Part shown: piece by piece, positions 45,068 through 52,904 of the stretch
Layout: every line of letters starts with the position of its first letter
How positions within the stretch are numbered: the stretch's first letter is position 1
DNA from: an uncultured Eubacteriales bacterium
GTDB lineage: Bacteria; Bacillota; Clostridia; Oscillospirales; Acutalibacteraceae
Direction: 5' to 3'
Length of the DNA: 64,000 nt
Assembly (NCBI GenBank): GCA_934394855.1
Contig: CAKRRH010000007.1
Span: 1 to 64,000 of the forward strand
The notes under the pieces: generated by a model
The model's database searches: none
Seen by the model: only the letters and a program-made list of their open reading frames with translations
Told to the model about the DNA's origin: nothing
Made by a program: the position numbers and the translations under genes

Positions 45068-46740
45068 AAAATGGGCGCGAAAAAAGCAATCGTTCAAGCC
45101 TAAAATGGATGATGAATTCAATCAAGGCGCAAAAAGCAACGCTGATTATTATCATGATAATGACCTGCATTTTAAGCTGTGCGGGTTCAATTATTGCGCT
45201 CGTTGTCGGATTGCTCGTTGATTCCGCAACTTCGGGAGTATTCGGCTCATTCATCGGCTTTGCGATTTTGCTTGTGTCTATATATGTGGTCGATATTATT
45301 ATTTCGGCTCTTACCCGATATTTGACCAATAAATGCAAAGCGTCGATCGAAAACGATATGAGACACCGTTTTTTTGAGGCGGTGCTGAACAAGGAATATT
45401 CACGAATCAGCGAATATCACAGCGGCGAGCTGATGAATCGAATGACATCGGATGTTTCGGTGGTTGCAGACGCTGCGGCTCATATTTTGCCGACATTTGC
45501 AGGGCTCATCACAAGATTTGTTTGCGCTGTCGTAATGGTGCTATATATTCAGCCTCTTTTAGCGATTTTTTATACACTCGGCGGTGTAGCTGTTTTCTTT
45601 GTTGCGAAAATATTCCGCACAAAAATCAAAAAACTGCATAAAATAGCTCAAAAAACAGAAGATACGAACCGTTCGTTTTGGCAGGAAACACTCTATAATC
45701 TTTTGGTCGTAAAGGTTTTTACTGCTCAGAAAAATATGCTCAAAAAGAGTGATGAACTTCAAGATAAATCATTTGGCGCAAAAATGGACAGCAACCGCTT
45801 TTCGGTTTTTGCGAGCACAGGTTATTCACTTATCCTAAGCCTCGGCTATGTTTTTGCATTCATTTGGTGCGGTGTCAGCTTGCTCTATGGGTTGATGAGT
45901 TTTGGTACAATGATGACGATAATTCAGCTGATCGACCAGCTTCAGTCGCCGTTTTCGGGTATGTCCGGCGTGTTTACACAATATTATGTTGCGGTTGCGT
46001 CTGCAGAACGCTTGATGGAAATTGAGCGAATGCCCGCAGAGCCCGTTGTGAAATATCTTGACCCGGCGATCACCTATGACAGCATGAGTTCACTGTCGTT
46101 TAATGATGTCACATTTTCCTATGACCGTGACGATATTTTTTCAAATTTGTCGCTCAAAATCAACAAAGGTGAATTTGTCGGCATAATCGGAAATTCGGGG
46201 ATCGGCAAAAGCACATTGTTCAAGCTGATTTTGGGTGTATATTCACCCGACATCGGAGATATTACGATTGATTGCACAAACGGAAGATATATTTGCGACG
46301 CTGCGGCAAGACGGCTGTTTGCATATGTTCCGCAGGGCAACATGATTTTTTCGGGCACTGTTCGTGATAATATTTTGATGATAAATCCGAACGCTGACGA
46401 TAAGATGATCGATAATGCGGTTAAAATCAGCTGTTGTGATGAATTTATAAATGAACTGCCGAACGGACTTGATACCGAAATAGGGGAGAAAGGTCTCGGG
46501 CTTTCGGAGGGTCAGGTTCAGCGAATTGCAATCGCCCGTGCATTGGTTGCAAAAGCACCGATATTGTTGCTTGATGAAGCGACAAGCGCTCTTGACGGTG
46601 CAACCGAAACAAAGGTGTTGAATAATCTTCGAGGCATGAACGGCATAACATCACTGATCGTCACACATAGAATGAAAGCATTGTCGGTTTGCGATCGAAT
46701 TCTGCATATTGAGCAAGGAAAAATCCAAAATATACAGTAA
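45064..46740 (+). CDS. ABC exporter (fused permease and ATPase)
   Basis: 558 residues. The N-terminal transmembrane domain (about 25-310, six segments) is followed by an ATPase domain (about 340-558) with GNSGIGKST, LSEGQVQRIAIARA and LLLDEATSALD. It is the type I exporter fold used for peptides, lipids and drugs. No C39 peptidase domain is fused, so a separate protease would be needed to mature a peptide; the S26 gene overlapping its start by 4 bp fits. A homodimer is expected. Confidence 0.92.
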   Translation: MKNGREKSNRSSLKWMMNSIKAQKATLIIIMIMTCILSCAGSIIALVVGLLVDSATSGVFGSFIGFAILLVSIYVVDIIISALTRYLTNKCKASIENDMRHRFFEAVLNKEYSRISEYHSGELMNRMTSDVSVVADAAAHILPTFAGLITRFVCAVVMVLYIQPLLAIFYTLGGVAVFFVAKIFRTKIKKLHKIAQKTEDTNRSFWQETLYNLLVVKVFTAQKNMLKKSDELQDKSFGAKMDSNRFSVFASTGYSLILSLGYVFAFIWCGVSLLYGLMSFGTMMTIIQLIDQLQSPFSGMSGVFTQYYVAVASAERLMEIERMPAEPVVKYLDPAITYDSMSSLSFNDVTFSYDRDDIFSNLSLKINKGEFVGIIGNSGIGKSTLFKLILGVYSPDIGDITIDCTNGRYICDAAARRLFAYVPQGNMIFSGTVRDNILMINPNADDKMIDNAVKISCCDEFINELPNGLDTEIGEKGLGLSEGQVQRIAIARALVAKAPILLLDEATSALDGATETKVLNNLRGMNGITSLIVTHRMKALSVCDRILHIEQGKIQNIQ

Positions 46741-46755
46741 TTTTTAAAAAAATAC

Positions 46756-46784
46756 TTGATTTTAGAAATAAGATATAGTATAAT
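46756..46784 (+). promoter_or_regulatory. Promoter of tRNA-Leu
   Basis: TTGATT (46756-46761), 17 bp, TATAAT (46779-46784), 33 bp before the tRNA. Confidence 0.6.
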
Positions 46785-46816
46785 AATTGAGCTGTCTTTT
46801 AGATAGCTTAATATTT

Positions 46817-46903
46817 GCCGGTGTGATGGAATTGGCAGACGTGCTGGACTCAAAATCCAGTGGTAGCGATACCGTACCGGTTCGACCCCGGTCACCGGCA
46901 CCA
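46817..46903 (+). tRNA. tRNA-Leu (CAA)
   Basis: 87 nt including encoded CCA. Acceptor arms GCCGGTG / CACCGGC pair perfectly. The anticodon stem CTGGA / TCCAG encloses loop CTCAAAA, giving anticodon CAA. A long variable arm (TGGTAGCGATACCGTA) and T-loop TTCGACC confirm the class II leucine type. Confidence 0.95.
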
Positions 46904-46943
46904 AATATAGACTTACCACTTTCGTGGTAAGTCTATATTTTTA
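46903..46943 (+). terminator. Terminator after tRNA-Leu
   Basis: A perfect 17-bp stem AAATATAGACTTACCAC / GTGGTAAGTCTATATTT with a TTTC loop, ending in T-rich sequence. Confidence 0.85.
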
Positions 46944-47145
46944 TGTCAGCGACTGGGCAAGAACGGTATGTGAAATGCGACAGCATTTCAAGATGATTGA
47001 TACTGTTATAAGAGAATTCAGAAACACAATTTGCCCTATCAATCATACAACCGGATTCGACCCCGAAATGTTTTCACAATGTGGTAAGCTCATATTTTTA
47101 TGTCCGTAATCGGGCAAGAACGGTATGCGAAATGCGCATGTATTT
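46924..47145 (+). repeat. Imperfect direct repeat downstream of tRNA-Leu
   Basis: 46924-46988 and 47081-47145 align over about 65 nt with roughly 80% identity, sharing GTGGTAAG, ATATTTTTATGTC and GGGCAAGAACGGTATG. A T-loop-like GGATTCGACCCCG (47053-47065) precedes the second copy, as GGTTCGACCCCG precedes the first. This looks like a decayed second tRNA 3' end with its terminator. No ORF is supported from 46904 to the T-box. Confidence 0.6.
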
Positions 47146-47221
47146 AGCAATGGAAATAACAACATTTTACAGCAGTTCATGCTTTTATTTTCAAATTCAT
47201 TTCAACTTTTTAAAAAAAGTG

Positions 47222-47250
47222 TTGACATTTTAAAAATGCGATGATATAAT
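47222..47250 (+). promoter_or_regulatory. Promoter of the T-box / tryptophan transporter operon
   Basis: TTGACA (47222-47227), 17 bp, TATAAT (47245-47250) with TGA before it. Both hexamers are consensus. Confidence 0.85.
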
Positions 47251-47267
47251 ATAACAAAATTAAATCA

Positions 47268-47556
47268 CAAAACCGTTGAGGCGGAGATAACGGTAATTAT
47301 GATTGCACAGAGAGTTCGGGGTGCTGAGAACCGAATGAAACCCAGATTATCAAATGGACCGCTGAGGGCACAGTCAAAGGCATTTTGCTTAGTATTCTGT
47401 GACGAAAGATATGCGTTAGTTATCGGGGATATGTTAGTATCCTGCTTAAAGTGCATGAGATAATCTCATGAATCAAGGTGGCACCACGGATATAATTATT
47501 TGTTTATTCGTCCTTGACAGAAAGTAAAGTCTTTCTGTCAGGGAATTTTTATTTTT
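47268..47556 (+). promoter_or_regulatory. T-box riboswitch, tryptophan (UGG specifier)
   Basis: The leader begins with the paired CCGTTGAGGCGGAGATAACGG, continues through stem I with a candidate specifier TGG (47355-47357) in AAATGGACC, and contains the T-box core AAGGTGGCACCACGG (47475-47489). The terminator TCCTTGACAGAAAG / CTTTCTGTCAGGGA (47511-47544) ends in a T-run. Uncharged tRNA-Trp should bind the UGG and the T-box bulge, favour the antiterminator and allow transcription of the transporter. A closely similar leader precedes trpE. Confidence 0.9.
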
Positions 47557-47599
47557 CTGACAGATTTGCAATCATTCATTTATCGGAGGTTGGATTTAT

Positions 47600-47635
47600 A
47601 TGTTGCTTACAAAACGATGGCGACCGTGTGAATAA
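47600..47635 (+). CDS. Possible 11-codon leader peptide with one Trp codon
   Basis: ATG TTG CTT ACA AAA CGA TGG CGA CCG TGT GAA TAA encodes MLLTKRWRPCE. CGGAGG lies 10 bp upstream. It is after the T-box terminator and before the transporter gene. A single Trp codon in a short translated ORF could give a second, translational layer of control, but chance cannot be excluded for so short an ORF. Confidence 0.35.
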   Translation: MLLTKRWRPCE

Positions 47636-47685
47636 TCTTTAATACACACATTTTAATCAATTATTTATGAATGGAGACAATTATC

Positions 47686-48648
47686 ATGAAAAAATTTACT
47701 AAAATATTCGCACTCGTTCTTGCAGTCGCTATGATTGCTGCTTGCTTTGCTTCATGCGGCAACACAAAACCCACAATCGGTATCATTCAGTTCGGCTCAC
47801 ATGACTCACTCAACAACTGCTACACAGGTATCTTGGAAGGTCTTAAAGAAACGATCAACCTTGACGATTATAATGTTGAATATGTAAACAGCAACTTCAC
47901 AGCGGAAACTTCGCTGTCTCAAGCTCAGAAAATGGTAAACAGCAACGCAAAAGTCATCATCGCAATCGCTACTCCGTCGGCAATTCAGGCGGCAACGGCG
48001 GCTACCGGCAAAGATGTCCCGGTTGTATATTGCGCAGTTACCGACGCATCACAGGTCGCTAACTTCAAGAACATGACAGGTACAAGCGACATTCCGGATT
48101 TCTCGGCACAGTTGAAGATCGTTACTTCCTTCATGGGCAAAGAGAATGTTAAAATCGGCGTTCTTTCATCTACCGAAGAGTCAAGCGACGCAATTCAGAT
48201 CGAGAAGCTCACAGAAGAAGCTAAGAATTATAAAGGTATGGAGATCGTTACAGAAGTCGTTTCGGATATCACAACGATCGACGCTAAAACCGATTCGCTT
48301 ATCTCAAAGAAGGTTGATTGCATTGTAAACCTTTTGGATAACACGATCGTCGGCAAGCTCCAGAACATCCTCGCAAAGACAAATGCCGCTAAAATTCCGG
48401 TGTTCGGCAGTGAAGTTGAACAGGTCAAAGCAGGCTGCCTTGCTTCTGCTTCAATCGATTATGTAACAGTCGGCAAACTCACCGGCCGTCAGGCTGCAGA
48501 GATCATCAGCGGAAAAAATGCATCAGAAGTAGCTCCGAAAACAATGGAAAATGAAACATTCCTTTGCTACAATTCATCTGTTCTCAAAACATTTGATTCG
48601 CTCAAACTTCCGGCACTCGACAATCTCGAAGATGTTGCTAACAAATAA
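47686..48648 (+). CDS. Tryptophan ABC transporter substrate-binding lipoprotein (TrpX-like)
   Basis: 320 residues from ATG 47686 (ribosome site GGAGAC). Lipoprotein signal with lipobox FASC (Cys24). The mature part resembles the DUF534/ABC_sub_bind family: GIIQFGSHDSLNNCYTGILEGL, then AQKMVNSNAKVIIAIATPSA and PVVYCAVTDA. This family with its permease and ATPase is the TrpXYZ-type importer when T-box regulated. The UGG T-box upstream points to tryptophan as the ligand. Confidence 0.9.
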   Translation: MKKFTKIFALVLAVAMIAACFASCGNTKPTIGIIQFGSHDSLNNCYTGILEGLKETINLDDYNVEYVNSNFTAETSLSQAQKMVNSNAKVIIAIATPSAIQAATAATGKDVPVVYCAVTDASQVANFKNMTGTSDIPDFSAQLKIVTSFMGKENVKIGVLSSTEESSDAIQIEKLTEEAKNYKGMEIVTEVVSDITTIDAKTDSLISKKVDCIVNLLDNTIVGKLQNILAKTNAAKIPVFGSEVEQVKAGCLASASIDYVTVGKLTGRQAAEIISGKNASEVAPKTMENETFLCYNSSVLKTFDSLKLPALDNLEDVANK

Positions 48649-48664
48649 TTAAAAGGGGCAAAAT

Positions 48665-49597
48665 ATGCTTTTTCTTAACACAACAATCTACGGTGTTCAA
48701 TTAGGTCTTTGCTATGCGGTAGTGGCACTCGGTATGTATATCGCATTTTCGGTTCTCGATTTTCCCGACCTTACGACCGACGGTTCATTTCCGCTTGGCG
48801 GAGTTGTCGGAACAATATTGATATATAGACTCGGATTTCACCCGATTTTGGCGCTCATCGGCGGCTTTGTTTCGGGAATGGCGGCAGGTGCTGTCACAGG
48901 CGTGCTTCATGTAAAATGCGGCATTTCAAAGCTGCTTTCGGGTATCATCACAATGACTGCGCTTTTGTCGGTCACCTTGGCGCTCACCACAGTTTTAACA
49001 GGCACAGGCTTTACAACCACCAACTTCTCATATACCGCAAACAGCTTTTACGGTCTGTTTAACAACGAAAACGGTGTATATAGCTCGGCGGCTGTTATCG
49101 GAATATTGCTTTTGATTGTTGTAGTTATAAAAGTATTGCTTGACCTTTACTTTAAAACAAAATCAGGTTTCATGCTCACAGCGACAGGCAATAATGAAAC
49201 ACTTGTGACCTATCTCGGCAAGGATTCGGGATTTTATAAGATCCTCGGTCTTGCAATCGCAAACGGACTGACAGCACTCAGCGGTTCGCTCTATGCACAG
49301 CTTACAATGAACTATGATAACACAAGCGGAACAGGCAAGGTCGTTTTGTCACTCGCATCTGTTATCATTGGATTAGCTCTTTTCTCAAAGGCGAAACACA
49401 TTAAACCCACAACCGCAGTTATCGTCGGCGCGATCATCTATTCGCTTTGCCTTAACTATTTCACGATCATCGACCCGAACGGAACATATCTTAAAATCAT
49501 GAATGCGGCTATGTTTGCGATTATTTTGATAATCAACAACAGGCTGAAGAAAAAGAAGGTCAAAAAGGCTGATGTTCCGTTGAAAAGCGAGGTGTGA
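48665..49597 (+). CDS. Tryptophan ABC transporter permease (TrpY-like)
   Basis: 310 residues, about eight hydrophobic segments, with the branched-chain amino acid permease-like fold. The DFPDLTTDGSFPLGG segment is typical of permeases paired with this binding-protein family. It starts 17 bp after the binding protein with AAAAGGGGC. C-terminal KKKKVKKAD is cytoplasmic. Specificity follows from the operon. Confidence 0.9.
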   Translation: MLFLNTTIYGVQLGLCYAVVALGMYIAFSVLDFPDLTTDGSFPLGGVVGTILIYRLGFHPILALIGGFVSGMAAGAVTGVLHVKCGISKLLSGIITMTALLSVTLALTTVLTGTGFTTTNFSYTANSFYGLFNNENGVYSSAAVIGILLLIVVVIKVLLDLYFKTKSGFMLTATGNNETLVTYLGKDSGFYKILGLAIANGLTALSGSLYAQLTMNYDNTSGTGKVVLSLASVIIGLALFSKAKHIKPTTAVIVGAIIYSLCLNYFTIIDPNGTYLKIMNAAMFAIILIINNRLKKKKVKKADVPLKSEV

Positions 49598-49603
49598 AAG
49601 AGC

Positions 49604-50377
49604 ATGATTGAGCTTAAAAACATAAACAAAAAATTCGGTGCGGGAACGGTTAACGAAACCATATTGTTTACCGATTTTAATTTCAGAGTTCAAAAAGGCG
49701 ATTTTGTGTCTGTAATCGGTTCAAACGGAAGCGGCAAAACAACATTGCTCAACATGATTGCAGGAACGCTTTTTCCCGATTCGGGCAGAGTGATTTTGGA
49801 GGGCAGCGACATTACCGCATTGCCCGAATTTAAGCGTGCAAAACGAATCGGCCGTGTTTTTCAGGATCCGTCAAAGGGCGTCGCAGGAGACATGACGATT
49901 GCGGAAAATTTGAGCCTTGCTGATAATAAAGGTAAGCTATATGGTCTTACAAAGGGGCTTTCACAAAAGCGGCTTGATTATTATAAGCATCTTGTTTCGC
50001 AAATCGGACTTGGTTTGGAGAATAAAATGGATGTCAAAATCGGTTCATTATCGGGCGGTCAGCGTCAGGCAGTTTCGCTTTTGATGGCGACAATGACTCC
50101 AATCGATTTTCTCATTCTTGATGAGCATACAGCGGCGCTTGACCCAAAAACCGCCGACACGATCATGAAGCTGACTGACCAAATCGTTAGAGAGAAGAAT
50201 CTCACCGCCGTTATGGTCACACATAATCTGCGTTATGCGCTTGAATATGGCAACCGACTTGTGATGATGCATGAGGGAAAATGCGTCATGGACCGCAGGG
50301 GCGAGGAAAAAGAGCAAGTATCGCTTGATGAGGTGCTCGCAAAGTTCAATGAGATAAGCATTGAATGCGGCAACTAA
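49604..50377 (+). CDS. Tryptophan ABC transporter ATP-binding protein (TrpZ-like)
   Basis: 257 residues. Walker A GSNGSGKTT, signature LSGGQRQ, Walker B FLILDEHTAALD (His in place of the usual Pro/Ala after DE), and a switch His in VTHNLRYA. It energises the tryptophan importer. It starts 7 bp after the permease. No hairpin terminator was found after it; the following DNA is an IS relic. Confidence 0.92.
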   Translation: MIELKNINKKFGAGTVNETILFTDFNFRVQKGDFVSVIGSNGSGKTTLLNMIAGTLFPDSGRVILEGSDITALPEFKRAKRIGRVFQDPSKGVAGDMTIAENLSLADNKGKLYGLTKGLSQKRLDYYKHLVSQIGLGLENKMDVKIGSLSGGQRQAVSLLMATMTPIDFLILDEHTAALDPKTADTIMKLTDQIVREKNLTAVMVTHNLRYALEYGNRLVMMHEGKCVMDRRGEEKEQVSLDEVLAKFNEISIECGN

Positions 50378-50415
50378 AGATAAATATTAAAGACTCAACC
50401 GATTTATTCAGTAAG

Positions 50416-50690
50416 CTGACCTGCCCCGGATTGTGCGGACAGTACAATAAGAGCCTACTTGAAGTATAAATTAAATTTTAAGCAACAAACTGATTTTGCT
50501 TTTCAAGCGGAGTCAGTTTTGTTTTGGTTTGAATACGGTAATTGTTGTAGAAGTTTATGTATTTTGATATGATGAGGCGAGCCTCATCATATCCGGAAAG
50601 TATTACTCTGCGGATATATTAAGTTTTGAGAATTGAAAAGAAATTTTCGGCTAAAAATTTGTCATATGGATTCCCACGCCTTTAATTCTA
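50416..50690 (-). pseudogene. IS3-family transposase (OrfB) C-terminal relic
   Basis: On the minus strand, 50690 to 50479 encodes RRGNPYDKFLAENFFSILKT, an in-frame stop, then YIRRVILSGYDEARLIISKY and INFYNNYRIQTKTKLTPLEK, ending QNQFVA. This is the conserved end of the IS3 integrase core, with the last catalytic Glu in LAENFF. Downstream, CTGACCTGCCCCGGATTGTG at 50415-50434, continuing into CGGACA, resembles an IS3 inverted-repeat end. The internal stop and missing 5' part show it is dead. Confidence 0.8.
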
Positions 50691-50766
50691 CCGCAGGAGG
50701 GCTTTTTTCTATTGTCCATTTTTTACGGTCTTTTTAAAAATTTCATCGTCTTTTTTTATATAATTA

Positions 50767-50795
50767 TTGTAATTTTTTTCTAGATATAGTATAAT
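50767..50795 (+). promoter_or_regulatory. Promoter of the REC-GGDEF-EAL gene
   Basis: TTGTAA (50767-50772), 17 bp, TATAAT (50790-50795). It lies just right of the IS relic. Confidence 0.55.
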
Positions 50796-50838
50796 CAAAA
50801 AAAGATGGAATGCATGAATAGAATAATGGTGCTAAACT

Positions 50839-52551
50839 ATGGATAAAATAAATAAACCCAAAATTTTGGTAGTTGATGACGCTGTTACCAATCGAATGAT
50901 AATGGAGCGTATTTTGATTGACGAATATTCTGTCATATCCGCCAAAGACGGCAAACAGGCGTTTGACATTTTGATGAGTGATGACATATCGCTTGTTTTG
51001 CTTGATCTTGTGATGCCTGTGATGGACGGATTTTCGCTTATGGACAAAATTAAGGAGAACCCTAAAATCTGCAAAATCCCGATAATCGTTATTTCGGCTA
51101 TTGACGATGAAGACAGTCAAATGAGGGCATTGTCCGCGGGTGCATCCGAGATTTTGGCAAAGCCGTTCAATTCCAAGCTCTTAAAACTCAGAATCAAGAA
51201 TATTTTAGACAGGATCAGATTCAACGATATATCCGCTGAAAACGAAAAATTTAGGCTTCAGCTTGAACATTCCAAGCAACAGCTCTATATTGCCGAACAT
51301 GACAGCCTGACCGGACTGTTTTGCCGAAATGCATTCATTAACCGTGTGAGCGACAGGGTTTATTCTGCAAAAAGCGCAAGCTACATGATGATTTGCGTTG
51401 ATATAGATAAATATAAGATGATAAACGAAGTATTCGGAATCGAAACCGGCGACATGATTCTCAAAAGAATCGCAGATAAAATTCAATCGGAATCGGACAA
51501 ATGGCAGGGGATATGCTGCAGAGATAAAGCCGACGCATTTTTGATGTTTTTGCCTAATGAGAAAAAATCGGTGGAATTCATCTGCAACGAAGTGTCAGAC
51601 AGCCTTAACGAATTTGAGCTGCCGTCGGTTTTATCAGCGCACTTTGGGATATATGTTTGCGATGACCTTAATATACCGGCGGCTGTGATGATCGACAGGT
51701 CATTTAAAGCAATGAGATCTGTGAAAAATTCACTAAGAGTGAAATATGCCTTTTTCTCCGATGAAATGCTCGATGAAATGAATTATAGACAAAATTTGAT
51801 TCGGAATGTTGAAAAAGCAATTAACGAAAATCAATTCGAGTTGATGTTTTTACCGAAAATCGATTTAATTGACAATTCTCTGATAGGTGCTGAAGCATTT
51901 TTAAATTGGAACAATCCCAAATTCGGAACGCTGTCGCCAAATGAATATTTTTCACTTTTAGAGGAAAGCGGACATATATTCAGGCTTGATAACATTTTGT
52001 GGGACGACATATTCAATATGCTCAAAAAGTGGAAATCCGAAAATTTGCAGCTTGTGCCGATCTCGTTTAAGCTGTCGCACAGAGAAATCGTCAGAACCGA
52101 CCTCGGAGATGAATATGACAATATTCTGAAATCGATTGGGCTTGACAAAAGCATCATCAGAATCATCATTTCGGAGAGAGGATATATCAATGACCCTAAA
52201 AGCGTGGTTAATTTTGCAAGCAGACTTCGTAAAAAGGGATTCAAGATAGCATTTTGTGATTTCGGAAGCGGAAAAGCAACATTCAATGCTCTTAAAGATA
52301 TTGAAATTGACGGCATAAGAATCAACAGCAAAATATTTCTTGACAACGACCGAATCAAAAACGGCGAAAGGATAATTTCCGCTTTTGTTCAAATGGCTAA
52401 GGATATGAACATCGAAATTGTCGCTAATGATGTTAAGAACAGGGAGCAGGCAAAAATTTTATCTAAGATCGGTTGCAGTCATGTGCTTGGCTCATATAAA
52501 AAGAATGCTTTGACTGCTGACGAATTTGAAAAAATGCTTAAAAATCAGTAA
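50839..52551 (+). CDS. Response regulator with degenerate GGDEF and EAL domains
   Basis: 570 residues. The receiver domain (about 8-125) is intact, with Asp13, Asp14, phosphoacceptor Asp56 and Lys108. A GGDEF fold (about 150-290) has KADAF (230-234) instead of GGDEF. The EAL fold (about 320-565) has EAF instead of EAL, loses the Asn of the NxS motif, reads CDFGSG in place of DDFGTG, and IRIN in place of the catalytic Lys segment. It should neither make nor cleave c-di-GMP, and may act as a phosphorylation-controlled sensor or scaffold. No histidine kinase is adjacent; it stands alone between an IS relic and a tRNA. Confidence 0.88.
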   Translation: MDKINKPKILVVDDAVTNRMIMERILIDEYSVISAKDGKQAFDILMSDDISLVLLDLVMPVMDGFSLMDKIKENPKICKIPIIVISAIDDEDSQMRALSAGASEILAKPFNSKLLKLRIKNILDRIRFNDISAENEKFRLQLEHSKQQLYIAEHDSLTGLFCRNAFINRVSDRVYSAKSASYMMICVDIDKYKMINEVFGIETGDMILKRIADKIQSESDKWQGICCRDKADAFLMFLPNEKKSVEFICNEVSDSLNEFELPSVLSAHFGIYVCDDLNIPAAVMIDRSFKAMRSVKNSLRVKYAFFSDEMLDEMNYRQNLIRNVEKAINENQFELMFLPKIDLIDNSLIGAEAFLNWNNPKFGTLSPNEYFSLLEESGHIFRLDNILWDDIFNMLKKWKSENLQLVPISFKLSHREIVRTDLGDEYDNILKSIGLDKSIIRIIISERGYINDPKSVVNFASRLRKKGFKIAFCDFGSGKATFNALKDIEIDGIRINSKIFLDNDRIKNGERIISAFVQMAKDMNIEIVANDVKNREQAKILSKIGCSHVLGSYKKNALTADEFEKMLKNQ

Positions 52552-52566
52552 ACGCCATATACCTAA

Positions 52567-52612
52567 AAAAGACCGATTGGTTTGGTTTAAACCTAACCAT
52601 GTCGGTCTATTT
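52567..52612 (+). terminator. Terminator after the REC-GGDEF-EAL gene
   Basis: AGACCGA..TTGGTTTGG / CCTAACCA..TCGGTCT, an imperfect long stem followed by ATTTTAATTT. Confidence 0.7.
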
Positions 52613-52685
52613 TAATTTAATCATTAGGTGATAATATCTTAAAGATAATTTAGTCAAATGAATTGTTAAAAAATGCATTATACTA

Positions 52686-52759
52686 TGGAGCAGGCAACGG
52701 GAATCGAACCCGCATATTCGGCTTGGGAAGCCGATGTTCTGCCACTGAACTATGCCTGC
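52686..52759 (-). tRNA. tRNA-Gly (CCC)
   Basis: 74 nt including encoded CCA. On the minus strand the acceptor GCAGGC pairs with GCCTGC, the anticodon stem TCGGC / GCCGA encloses TTCCCAA (anticodon CCC), and the T-loop is GTTCGATTC. A promoter lies at 52771-52799. The rest of 52552-52904 holds only terminators. Confidence 0.94.
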
Positions 52760-52770
52760 GTCTTATATAT

Positions 52771-52799
52771 AATATAGCACATTTTTCGTAAAATGTCAA
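52771..52799 (-). promoter_or_regulatory. Promoter of tRNA-Gly
   Basis: Minus strand TTGACA (52794-52799), 17 bp, TATATT (52771-52776), extended -10 TG. Confidence 0.75.
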
Positions 52800-52865
52800 T
52801 TTTAGCGGCATTTTAGACTCGAATAATTTTACTCGGCAAATAATCCAAATTATCTTGCAAAATTA

Positions 52866-52893
52866 AAACCACCCGTTAAACGGGTGGTTTTTT
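52866..52893 (-). terminator. Terminator after the first DUF5050-like gene
   Basis: AAACCACCCG / CGGGTGGTTT, 10-bp stem with a 5-nt loop; T-runs on both sides. Confidence 0.75.
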
Positions 52894-52904
52894 ATACGAT
52901 AGTT

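Noticed and set aside
46518..46919. Minus-strand ORF of 133 codons covering tRNA-Leu and the end of the ABC exporter
   Set aside because: It reads through the tRNA and the strong terminator and is antisense to the ATPase domain; its start (MVSLYLVPVTGVEP) is a familiar artefact of translating tRNA genes.
46924..47109. Plus-strand ORF of 61 codons downstream of tRNA-Leu
   Set aside because: It lies wholly in the imperfect repeat and terminator, lacks a ribosome site, and its two ends resemble each other only because of the DNA repeat.
51831..52358. Minus-strand ORF of 175 codons inside the REC-GGDEF-EAL gene
   Set aside because: Low-complexity Ser/Leu-rich translation antisense to the EAL domain; typical shadow reading frame.
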